From contig JASAMV010003812.1 of the NCBI GenBank assembly GCA_030248065.1, positions 1-64,000 of the forward strand: 64,000 nucleotides of DNA. The letters run 5' to 3'. Below, piece by piece: positions 11,768 to 22,334 of this stretch. The position numbers and the translations under genes were made by a program. Position 1 is the first letter of the stretch, and each line of letters starts with the position of its first letter. Origin of the DNA: Rhynchonema sp. JSB1_4 (taxonomy: Eukaryota; Nematoda; Chromadorea; Monhysterida; Xyalidae). The notes under the pieces are model-generated. The model did not search any database. It saw only the letters and a program-made list of their open reading frames with translations, and was not told the origin of the DNA.

Positions 11768-14700
11768 ATGAAGTTATTACTCGTGGCCATTACTATTGGA
11801 GCGACAATAGCTCACGGTAAGCTGAATCAGTTTGCGATCTAGAAAGTAACTGAATTAGTAAAAGTCCTAAAAAATAACGCAGCACAAATAACGAACCGAT
11901 TTCGATGTCAATCTAATGGCTGCTGTGATCATCACGAATTCTGCAGTTTCTGGGCACAAACCAATGAATGCTCATCGAATGCTGAGTTCATGGATGATAA
12001 TTGCCAACTCGCATGTGGAACCTGCCGCGCAGGTTGGTGTCCAGCTTTGGTTGTGCCCAAAAAGTTTTATCAAAACATGCGTTGTCCAATGTTATTGTTC
12101 GGCGACTTTATGGTCGGACGGTCTCAGGCAGTGTCGTAAATGTCGCCGGTGCCGCGTAAAGCCCATGCCACTTACTTCCTCTATGTGCATGTCTTGGCTG
12201 ATGCATCATTCACCTAATTAAAGTGGGGCATGGAAGCAGACTGGAGATATTGCTGTTTTGCTGTTATTGATGCCTACATACAAGTGATGTATAACATACT
12301 GTTTGTGTCTTTCACGTGTGGAACCAAACCCTCCACGAAAGCGAAATTTTGTCTGATTTTTTGTACATTGTCACTGTGCCATGTGCTCGTTTTTGTGTGG
12401 TCCTGATGGCAGAGCTGATCTCAGAATGCGGTGACGTTTTTCCCAGTGTTCCAAAAGCTGCACCGAATTTCCCACCCTCTATGGTGCATGTGTCTGTCCC
12501 ATTCACAAGGTTCTTCGACATCAGCTGAAGGCGACAGCAACTCAGTCAGTGGGTGCATTAACGCAAGTCCAAACTGTGGCATCTGGGCTCAAGAGGGCGA
12601 ATGCGCTACAAATCCTGACTGGATGCGACCGAATTGCCAGCTGTCATGCGGCACTTGTCCGTCCGGCGGAGGAGGTAGTGAGGCTTGGGGCCTGGTGCAC
12701 ACAAGCATGTTTGAGCGTATATCGCACTTGTCTCTTGATGTTTTTGTGTTTGTTCGCCACGTTTTCGGTGTTTCGCTGTTTCTTATCACTGGTCTCCTAA
12801 AAATGCGACTTCGATGACATGTTTGCATTGTAGCCAGTGTCTCATTCGTGTTCAGTAGCCCAAGCAGTGTCGCTCATGTGATGACTAATGTTTGTCAAAT
12901 CTGTCCATCACGATGAAAGCACGCCAGTCCCAATCCAACACCATCCGCCCACCCAGGAAGTCGATCCGGTCCGCCCCCTACGGACCCAAGATGTCGCGAC
13001 ACGAGTGTCAATTGTCCCATCTGGGCCAATTCAGGCGAATGTCAGCGCAATCCCGACTGGATGCAACCAAACTGCCAACAGTCCTGTGGCACATGTGGAC
13101 GGAATTTTGACGATAATCAGGTTAGCCTGTTGATTCCTGCTAAATTCTGTAGACTTAGGATAAAATCGAGACCCACATTGTCATCCAGATCAACCAAGGT
13201 CAACCACCCCAGCCCCCACCCAACGGCAACACACCAGTGAATGAATGTCGTGACACACAGGCCAACTGTGTGCCCTGGGCCAATTCAGGCGAGTGTCAGA
13301 CGAACTCGGAATGGATGTTGCCAAATTGTATGAAATCGTGCAATTCGTGTGGAATCACAGGTTAAATTCAATTGTTTTTTGCCTTGATGATTCAGTCAGA
13401 CATGTCAGAGTTCTCCTACGACACCTCTTTCAGCCGAACAAGTCACTCCTCAACAGAACGTGTTTGGAGGCGGCAATTCAAACGCCGGTGCACCGCCCGG
13501 ATGCTCATCGGTGTCGAGTGCTGAAGGTATATTAGGTACCTAATACTTAATACCTAATACTTAAGGCCTAACTATACTTCGTTCTCTACAAGAAACATAT
13601 TGTCCCACGCTCATTGGCTCACATTCTCACGCGAAATGCTGTTATATTGATTATTAAATGCAGTAGGGTTCGAACGGGATCACGAGTTCGGGATCGGGTC
13701 CAAGATTATACATTCTCGGGATCGGGATTAGAGTTCAGTGCCGGGATTGGCAAAAGCTCGATATTCCAGATCGGGACCTGACCAAAAGTTTTTCTTAATA
13801 TTTTTGCCCAAAACTTCGCGATGATGCCCTGCATTTTGTTCCGAAAGTTTGTTTGGAAATACATTGGTGGAGGTATCGATTGCGGATTTCTGCATCACTT
13901 TAGCTTTAAAAACGACTCAAAGTAATGGGAGGCTTGTTTCGTGTTTGGATCGTGTTCTCAAAGCTAAATTTTTTGTTCCTTTTCGATAATTCTTGGCTTA
14001 ATGTCTGTTTACAAGCTTTAACAGCTTCAAAGGTTTGTGGTGTTGACCTCAAAACTGAATTTCCACACACATAATCAGACAAAAATTGCCGAAGATGTCC
14101 TACTTTTAACATGCAGTATGTTCGCCAATTAATGCCAAATTCGCAGATTCTGGCAAAAGTCGGTACAAAAATGCTGACAATTATCGGCTGAACTCGAATT
14201 ACACACTATACCAGATTAAACGAAGAATTTCTGTAAAGTGACAGAAACGTGTGAGAACTCAATGATTTTGATTTAGAAAATGCTCAACTGACAGGTGAGC
14301 TTCATGTACGAAAAGTGCTAGTCCCGAAAAGTTCTGGACAGGGATCGTGATCAGAGTTGGGGACAGGGATCGGGATCGGGATTAATTTTGAAATGTTCAG
14401 GATCGAGATTCAAAAACCCTTCGGGATCCCGAAGATCGGGGTCGGGATCCCGTTCGAATCCTATGCAAGGCACTACACATTAACACACTACCAATATTCC
14501 TGATCCCACCTCAGTCCACATTCACAGACACCCGTTTCCGTCGCACAATGAGTCGGACTGATGTTTCAAACAGCAACAGTCGTAGTGGTTGTGCACCCCC
14601 TTTGGCCAACAGCAACTGTCAACAACAGGCTTGTTATCATCGCAAATTCCGAACATTCGATGGGTCATGCAACAACATGCAACGAAGCACGTTGGGCGCT

Positions 14701-17700
14701 GCCTTTAGGCCCCTGATTAGGGTATTGCCTGCCGAATATGATGATGGGAGAGGATCGCCACATGGTCAGTGAGTGTACCCGTAGACATATAGTTATAGGC
14801 TCCGGACTGTCATACATACCATGGATTGTCAGCCAAGATTAGCAATTGTCGGCCCAGTATTAGCTCAACACATATACAGTACCAGCTGCAACTCTGGGTG
14901 AATTCTGCACGTACGCATACAGCACGCGTACGTACGCGTGCACGCCTGTGACGCCTTTGGACAGAATGCACACACAAAAGTATAGGAGGCCGAGTACACG
15001 CGTACACCGCAGGCACGCCTTTGACCGTTTCAACATTGTGTACGCAGTGCACGCGGTGTACTCGGCCTCCTATACTTTTGTGTGTGCATTCTGTCCAAAG
15101 GCGTCACAGGCGTGCACGCGTACGTACGCGTGCTGTATGCGTACGTGCAGAATTCACCCAGAGTTGCAGCTGGTACTGTATGTACATTTATGTTGTACAC
15201 CATATGTACACCGGAGTTTAGGTTGACTTGGAGGTTGCTTAAAATTACACATTTGACATTCTTCGGCGCTTTCGTTTTTAGCCCGAGGTCGTCCATCAGC
15301 TCGGGAGATGTCTCGCCTTCTACTTTCCTCGCTGGAGCAAGTTCAATCCCCACATAGCGCCCTGTTGATGCAGTGGGGTCAATTCTTATCACACGACATC
15401 GTCAAAACCACAATGTTAGACAACAGTCGGTGCGGCACTTGCAGTGAGCGTGGCAATTGCTTCAATATTGACACGAATCGGGATGATAACAGGTGTAGAT
15501 ACAAGAAAGAAAAATGCCCTAAGGGGCATGAAAGAAATGTGGTTCCACCCACGATTGAATGACATAAGGCCGGTGTGGTATACAGGTTGTGTAAAAATTT
15601 GGGCTTCGGAGGCCAGTTTCGTCCAAATGGTGGGGCGTCGAAGATGTCAGCTCGCGCTATATGATAAATGAACCATTAGGTCGCTTAGCATTACGATCCC
15701 AGCTCCGATGGACAGATCTTGCGATTATAAGAACACATAATGCTCACTCACCTGTGGAAAAATCATCCAGCCATTCAACCAGCCCTCAAATTCCAGATTT
15801 GGCCCCGGTCGTTGTCTTGCGTTCTCTCGATCCACCCCGACTTGTGGCCAGAACCCTCGTGAGCAGTACAACGAGAACACAGCATTCATTGATGGCAGTC
15901 AGATTTATGGCAGTTCAGCATCCGATGCCGCCTTTCTTAGAAACGGATTCTCGGCCTTCCTCCGCACCCAGAGGCTCCGAGGAAGGTCAGGGTTCCAAAC
16001 AGTCAGATGATGAACATTTGTTTGATCCAAAAAATCAGTTACGAAACAAAACTTGAAAATTTTTCAGAATCTTCGCGCCGACCGATTCCGAGGGCAATTT
16101 CCAGACGGGCGACGATCGATCGAGTCTGTTCATCGGACTGGGCGCGCTGCACACGCTCTTCGTCAGGGAACACAACCGGTCGGTTGCCTCTTCGAAGGAA
16201 ATTTGCAACAGAGGTTTCGAAAAGACGAAAAGATTGCAAAATGTCTGAAGACAAAATTGTGATTATTCCAGAATCGCGCAACGTCTACGTGGAATCAACC
16301 GTCACTGGAACGACGACCGAACATACGCCGAAACTCGGAAGATCGTCGGTGCCATATTGCAAGTGATCACGTTCAAAGGTACCAAATTGTATTTTGGTTT
16401 AAAAAAGCGTTTGAAAAGCTTTGCGACATCTTCGCAACTCCCACCTAGAATTCTTGCCCAAGCTGATCGGTTCTGAATTCGCAAACCGAATCGGTGTCTA
16501 TCGTGGCTACAATCCGGCCGTTGACCCGACGATTTTCAATGGATTTGCTGGAGGCGCATACAGAGGGGGACACGCGCTCATTCAGGTGTCCAGAAATTGA
16601 AGTGTTTGACCTCTGAATTCAATAGGCTAAGTTGATAATTGAATTCCCAACAAGTTTTCAGGAGTCCTACCCTCGTCTCAACAACAACTTCCAATCGATT
16701 CGCGAGGGACCGATCCGATTCGTCGACATGGTCTTCCAGCCCAGCAAGCTCACAGGTGATGTTTCGCAAATCTATACAACTAAAACAGGAAGACGTATGT
16801 ATGTGTGTCTGTGGCCCCCTCCCTCGGAGGTGCGGACGGGTCAATTTTCACGGGTAGCTTTGGCTATGCTAACGGGTCTTCAGGGGGGGGGGGGGTGGAG
16901 TGGCACGGCACGGGCGCGGCGCTGTAGCCGGGCCGTAGGCACGGGTCCCGTCTAGTTATCAGTAACTATCAGTATGTAAAAATGACTATTTTGAAACTTA
17001 AAAAAATGCGTTTTCTTGATTTCCAGAAACTGGGATCGATCCGGTGCTGCGCGGCATGATGGCCACAAATGTCAAAATGCCGCAGCGCATCACCAAATCA
17101 GTCACTGAGAACATGTTCGGTCAGCAAAGATTTAATGATAAAATTTTTTCTGTGAGTCATCAGACCGGTACAACATACCCACCTTGCAACATCAGGCAAC
17201 AGTGATCTGGCAGCGACCAACATTCAGCGAGGTCGCGATCACGGTCTGCCATCTTACAATGCGTTCAGACAATTCTGCGGCTTTGGCAGGGCGCAGTCTT
17301 TTGATCAAATCACTCAGATACCATCATCCACCAGACGTTCGTTGGGAAATGTGTACTCGCATCCAGGTATGGGGCGAATGGAATTAAAACATTAAAAAGA
17401 ACTTTTGGAGACATGAGACAACGGAGACACATTTGTTTCCGCTTACAGATGCAATCGACATGTACGTGGGGCAAACGCTGGAATCGCCCGTCTCTGGTGG
17501 TTTGATGGGTCCAACGTCATCGTGTGTGATCGCCACACAATTCTCCAGATTACGTGATGGTGACAGGTATGTATATGTATGTAGTTCGTTCATGGCATCA
17601 TGAGACACTTTCTAAGCTTTGGTTACATACTTATGACACAGGAGCATTAGGCTCCGTACCATTATAAGGGCGGCAACAAAGCGGGACTTTAGGCGTCATG

Positions 17701-18069
17701 TACTGGGCATGACGTCATGGATGATAACTTCAGACAGCCAAATTTGAATCTAAATCCAATCGAACTTGGCGAATTGAAACACAAACCAGTCAACACGAGG
17801 TTTTTTGTTTGCAGGTTCTGGTTCGAAAACCCAGACATTTTCACCAGTGCCCAATTGAGCGAAATTCGGCGACACACACTCAGCAGGGTGTTGTGTGACA
17901 GCGGAGAGAATTGGGACCGCGTAAGTACCGATCCTTTTTCCCTTTTGTATTTTCCAAAACGCCCTTGTTGTTTCAGGCGCCATTTGACTCGTTTGCAGCG
18001 GCCGGTCGAGGCAACACGGTCAGCTGTTCGCAGATACCCGGCATTAATTTGAACGCTTGGCAAGAGTAG
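11768..18069 (+). CDS. Secreted ShKT-domain heme peroxidase, paralogue 2 (18 exons, 814 aa)
   Basis: Tandem duplicate of the gene at 4122-10577. Exons joining in frame: 11768-11816, 11883-12032, 12525-12674, 12957-13120, 13189-13360, 13434-13526, 14528-14764, 15282-15492, 15797-15985, 16068-16178, 16272-16378, 16449-16585, 16662-16755, 17027-17119, 17196-17366, 17449-17566, 17815-17920, 17977-18069. Signal peptide MKLLLVAITIGATIA. There are four ShKT domains instead of three; the first (FCSFWAQTNEC) is the most divergent. The twelve catalytic-domain exons have exactly the same lengths as in paralogue 1, and the proteins are very similar there ([30 protein letters not shown]). Heme-ester residues are absent as in copy 1. 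The donor at 17921 is canonical GT where copy 1 has GC. Introns contain several repeat insertions. Likely role: extracellular or cuticle tyrosine crosslinking. Confidence 0.95.
13663..14464. mobile_element. Non-autonomous element in intron 6 of peroxidase 2
   Basis: The ends are inverted: GTAGGGTTCGAACGGGATC on the left and GATCCCGTTCGAATCCTATG on the right. Repeated GATCGGGATCGGG motifs fill both ends and the interior is AT-rich. The matching intron of paralogue 1 lacks it. No transposase frame seen. Confidence 0.75.
14875..15180. mobile_element. Near-perfect hairpin element in intron 7 of peroxidase 2
   Basis: Arms of about 125 bases are almost perfect reverse complements (TACAGTACCAGCTGCAACTC on the left, GAGTTGCAGCTGGTACTGTA on the right) around a loop of about 55 bases. 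The near identity implies a recent insertion or arm homogenisation. It is absent from paralogue 1. Confidence 0.9.
15498..15550. repeat. Fragment of the ACAAGAAAGAAA-type MITE terminus
   Basis: The stretch ACAAGAAAGAAAAATGCCCT followed by AAGGGGCAT and AAAGAAATGTGGTTCC matches the left end of the element at 20222-20789. Only one end is present. Confidence 0.7.
16785..16956 (+). repeat. Dispersed G-rich repeat in intron 13 of peroxidase 2 (other copy at 38946-39097, minus)
   Basis: This is the reverse complement of 38946-39097: ACAGGAAGACGT, GGCCCCCTCCCTCGGAGG, GACGGGTCAATTTTCACGGG, GCTAACGGGTCTTC and GGCACGGGTCCCGTCTAGT are all shared. It includes a run of 13 Gs. No coding frame. Confidence 0.85.
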
Positions 18070-18139
18070 GGGCGTGGGAAAATAGTGTTTTGAGCAAATC
18101 GGAGCTAGCATGGTAATGCTAAGCGACATATGGTTCATT

Positions 18140-18670
18140 CCCTATAGTGCGCTTTCTAAAAATTTTGATCGAGCGCTATTTCAACAATACTCAACCGAAT
18201 GAGCTGAAACTTGCACACAATGTATATACCGTGCCCCAAAATGGCCACACAAAATTTCATCCCGCTGCGTGCCCACACGCGCAATCGCGGGCAAGATACA
18301 GTTGTCATTTTTGTAAAAACGTTCTTTCCCTTTTTTTCCACAAAAAACTAGTCAGGGCCCAGACGTTACTGAACACCAAAAATGTTAATATCGCATATAG
18401 GGTTTTCGCACACGAGAAACACGATGGTGCTATCGCCGACTTCGTAACTCCACGACTGAGACCGGTTCCAGACCATGACCACGACTTTTTCTATATAAAG
18501 TGTGCTTCCCGAAGTAAAATTTCGCCGAAAAGTTGGGTTACCAGAACTATTAAAGTTGTTTATGTGGTTTTCGCACTCGAGAAACACGGTGGTGCTATCG
18601 CCGAGTTCGTAACTTTTAGTATGAACGGTTCCAGACCATGACTTTTTGTACAGAAAGTATGGTTCTAAAG
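18140..18670 (+). repeat. Dispersed repeat, copy 2 (copy 1 at 1390-1850, minus)
   Basis: Homologous to the minus strand of 1390-1850. Internally it repeats itself: the block around GAGAAACACGATGGTGCTATCGCCGA occurs again as GAGAAACACGGTGGTGCTATCGCCGA about 170 bases later. A 164-codon open frame runs through it but looks like repeat translation rather than a gene. Confidence 0.75.
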
Positions 18671-18892
18671 CCAAAATCAGCGGTTATATGTGTTTTTAAT
18701 CGTTGTTACGTCAAACATATATTAATTCCAATTGGTTAAATGTTTTTCAGCTCGAAAAGAGCCATAATGGATGCTCAGACACACACAACAATGCATTAGT
18801 GCACGCTACGCAGTTGCCTGATTGATAAAGCGCACAATGTATTACCCACAACACACAGCCAGCCAGCCAGCACACACACACAGGCAGGCAGC

Positions 18893-19219
<327 letters not shown>

Positions 19220-19282
19220 CAGCCAGCACAACAGGCAAGACAGCAATGCACGCGTAGTTTTATAGTATTGTTTGCGAAGGAG

Positions 19283-19357
19283 AGTGGCGAAGCAGTTATG
19301 TCCAAGCGGTCTAACGCGCATTACTGAAGACGAGAGCTCGCGGGTTCAAACATTCAT
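19283..19357 (+). repeat. tRNA-like (SINE-like) sequence
   Basis: ATGTCCAAGCGGTCTAACGC resembles the D-arm region of a Leu/Ser tRNA, and CTCGCGGGTTCAAAC resembles a T-arm/B box 45 bases later. No closing acceptor stem is evident. It follows a long CA run by about 65 bases, as the related minus-strand sequence at 561-650 does. Confidence 0.5.
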
Positions 19358-19359
19358 GC

Positions 19360-20215
19360 GCGCAGCGAACTTTGTTTTATTTTACTAACTGTTAATGAAT
19401 TCTGGGTAACATTTTTCAGTTTTTTCGTGTTTTTATTTGAGATTAATTATTAAGCACAGGTGCGGTTCGCAGTTTATGCGCTGTGATGTCATTCATGATA
19501 AAATACCGACAAGATATCAACTTCTTAATTAAAATAGCTGTTGCTCTCTAACATTCGAAGCTTTTTCCGCATTTATAATTTGACTTTCGTGGGAAAGTTA
19601 AATAGTAGTTTTTACGTAACATTGAATCCAAGATCAGATGCGGCGGCCAACACCAAAGCAATCTGGAGACTGATGTTTGACACTTATTTCATTGCTGAAG
19701 CTGAAGGGACAGGTTGCATGGAAGTTCATTGCACAGCTTTGCTTGGTACTAAACCAACAAGTGCCATTCTCTGAGACGATGCGCAATCAGTGCGCTATAA
19801 ATGATGGTACCTAGAGTGTCAAATACATACCTGGCGGTAAATTAAAAAAAATAAATAACTTGACAAGTTACCATGTTCCTCAAAAGCATAGACATGCGCG
19901 TGGGGCACTGCGTTAGTTTTGTTTCAGTGGTGGGTGAAGACGCAGACACAAGCGTGTCTCCATTGTTAGAACCCCATAGTGAAATCGAAACACAAAATTG
20001 GCCTAATGTTACGATAACCACCGATTCATATATCCTGCCAAAAAGTACAGCATCCTTAAACTAACCCCCACACCTCATTGTGCTCATGTGCGTTGATTAC
20101 TTGAGAAAAGTCTGATGGTCGACATTTTCTTAGTTAGAACCATTGCTTGCCGGAACTGAAAACCTTCTGTGCCTGATTTATCCGGGTTCTCTGTTTGACG
20201 CTTGCGCGATATAAA
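19360..20215. other. Repeat-poor intergenic DNA
   Basis: Only short unconvincing open frames (for example 19541-19774). No gene, RNA or repeat can be supported. Confidence 0.4.
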
Positions 20216-20221
20216 AGAACG

Positions 20222-20789
20222 ACACAAGAAAGAAAAATGCCCCAAGGGGCATAAAAGAAATATGGTTCCCTGGCTGACTGGCATAAAAGAACGATACTAG
20301 CTTGCACCACTTTGCTGATGTTTCATTAGGCACTGGAATAAACGTAAGTGTGTTCTGAGCTGTTCGATACCGAACAGTAGACATTGAACCATATTCCCGG
20401 CGCGTGCTGTCTTGCCACCAGAGACACAGGGCACGGAGATATTGAAACATTGCAATATTCTCTTTACTCCTCTCCTTGTTGAACCATCGTGCGCAACCGA
20501 AGACTGCACAGTTACCGTCGTGAGGTTGAAAAGAAGAAACAGTTGCCTAAATATGTGTGTTTGCACGAAAGTTTCGATATCGGCTGGGTGTTGGTTCAAA
20601 AGAGTTCGCGCCGGGAATATGGTTCAATGTCTACTGTTCGGTATCAAACAGCTCAGAACACACTTACGTTTATTCCAGTGCCTAATGAAACATCAGCAAA
20701 GTGGTGCAAGCTAGTATCGTTCTTTTATGCCAGTCAGCCAGGGAACCATATTTCTTTTATGGCCCTTGGGGCATTTTTCTTTCTTGTTT
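20222..20789. mobile_element. MITE-like element with ~190-bp terminal inverted repeats
   Basis: Left end ACAAGAAAGAAAAATGCCCC, right end GGGGCATTTTTCTTTCTTGT. The arms pair through GGTTCCCTGGCTGACTGGCA, GATACTAGCTTGCACCACTT, TAGGCACTGGAATAAACG and CATTGAACCATATTCCCGGC. The open frames inside are mirror images of each other and not genes. Related ends occur at 15498-15550 and 36535-36834, so this is a family. Confidence 0.88.
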
Positions 20790-22330
20790 TAATATATACA
20801 ATTGACATGAAGGGAATATGGAAATGCCATTTTGAACAAATCCTCACATGCGTGTATTAAAATTTTTGATGATTTATTTTGCATTGCCACTGTATCTGTC
20901 GCTTGAACCTTTGCTTTCAAAATTTCGAGGACTACTGGAAATTTACCCTCGCTTTGGGGCGCATTTGAATATGGATTGTAAAGGGGAGATGTCAGATTTC
21001 AAGCACTGCAACATGTTTGGGCTAGTCAACGTTGGAGTGATTATGTATACTTGTGAAATTAATTCTTCTCTATCTCGCTGTGGTTATAGATTTTCCTCCG
21101 ATAGTGATTTGGCTTATGTTCATGTGGTCAACGCGCATCGTCAACGCAGCCTGTCATTTTGGGCTGCTTTGGTTCATTGACGACTTACTTTGACGACAAA
21201 AGAATTAAAGCCAGAATGAAGTATCACGCTCGCGTGCAGCTCATTATATCAGGTTGATCATGTCTTTCCCTTTTTGGATCTGGTTTCCTGTGATTTCTGA
21301 CGGCCTGTCTTCTTTTTCGTTTGATTTTGAATTCCCATGAAGATCGTGACGACATGAGTTTACAAATTTTAACAATAACTGTGAAAATTGCTAAAGGAAC
21401 GAAATTCATATCATATGAGTTTGTAAAACAGCGTTGTTCGAAATTTCATTTCATTCGGCAGGTGGGGAACAATGAAAAATGGCAATGGGTGGTAGAGGGC
21501 AAAAGAATGGAATTACTCGGCGCAAATTTAGTTCCTCCCACGTTTACGTTTTGTTGGTAAACATTGGAAAGACAACAAAAACAAATACAACAAGAGGATT
21601 GTTCGCAGAGCCGAAAGAGAGTGAGCAGAAAATGTGTAGTACTGCATTGTGATGGAAAACCACAATAGTTTAAGTGCCCAAAGTTGCGTCATCTGTACAA
21701 ATTTGGTGTGATCATATTATGGCCAGTTGAAGATTGATCCAGACCAGGGCTGGTCCTGTTACAATAAACCCAGTTCACCAGAAACGTCTATGCATTTTTA
21801 CTGTTTCATGAAATGAAATGTTCCACAGTGTTCATCTTCAGCCTTTTTCAATGGAGGCAAGCCAGACGAAACCACACCAAGACCGATCATCAAGTTTTCC
21901 TCCATACTAAATCACAGTTGTGTAACTGCTGTGATACCGACAACAGTCATATGCTGTGGGCATCTCTATTTACTCAACGAAACCAAGCCACATCCAAATG
22001 TACCGCATTTTGTTTCGTCTGATCTTTGTGTTTTCTCACCTGCGCTACGTCAGGCGGGCGGCGTCCCTTGATTGTGTATTGCACAACGAAATATACCGAT
22101 ATGATATGAATCTAATCTGTACATGCATAAAAAATAAATAAAAAAGTACCGTTTTGCGTTTTTCTCAGAATCATATACTATACCCGTTGTTATTCGGACA
22201 GAATCTATGCTCGTTGTGCGATTCATACGTAATCCAAGAGTACACTGATTGACCATATGAAAGCAAAACGCGACCTGCTGCTGTTGCGAATGTTTTGAAC
22301 ATGGTCGTTCAGTTTCGCAGCGTTCAGTTC
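20790..22330. other. Intergenic DNA, no supported gene
   Basis: Open frames at 20848-21180 and 21321-21560 have no recognisable domain, no good splice context and unremarkable composition. I would not annotate them. Confidence 0.4.
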
Positions 22331-22334
22331 AAAG

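Noticed and set aside
18147..18641. 164-codon open frame as a gene
   Set aside because: It runs through a dispersed, internally repeated element; the partner copy at 1390-1850 is broken.
19283..19357. Functional tRNA gene
   Set aside because: A and B boxes are present but the acceptor stem and anticodon arm do not form a proper cloverleaf.
20297..20860. Open frames on both strands with mirrored peptide sequences
   Set aside because: They are the two arms of an inverted-repeat element read in opposite directions.
20848..21180. 110-codon open frame
   Set aside because: No domain, signal peptide or splice context could be supported.
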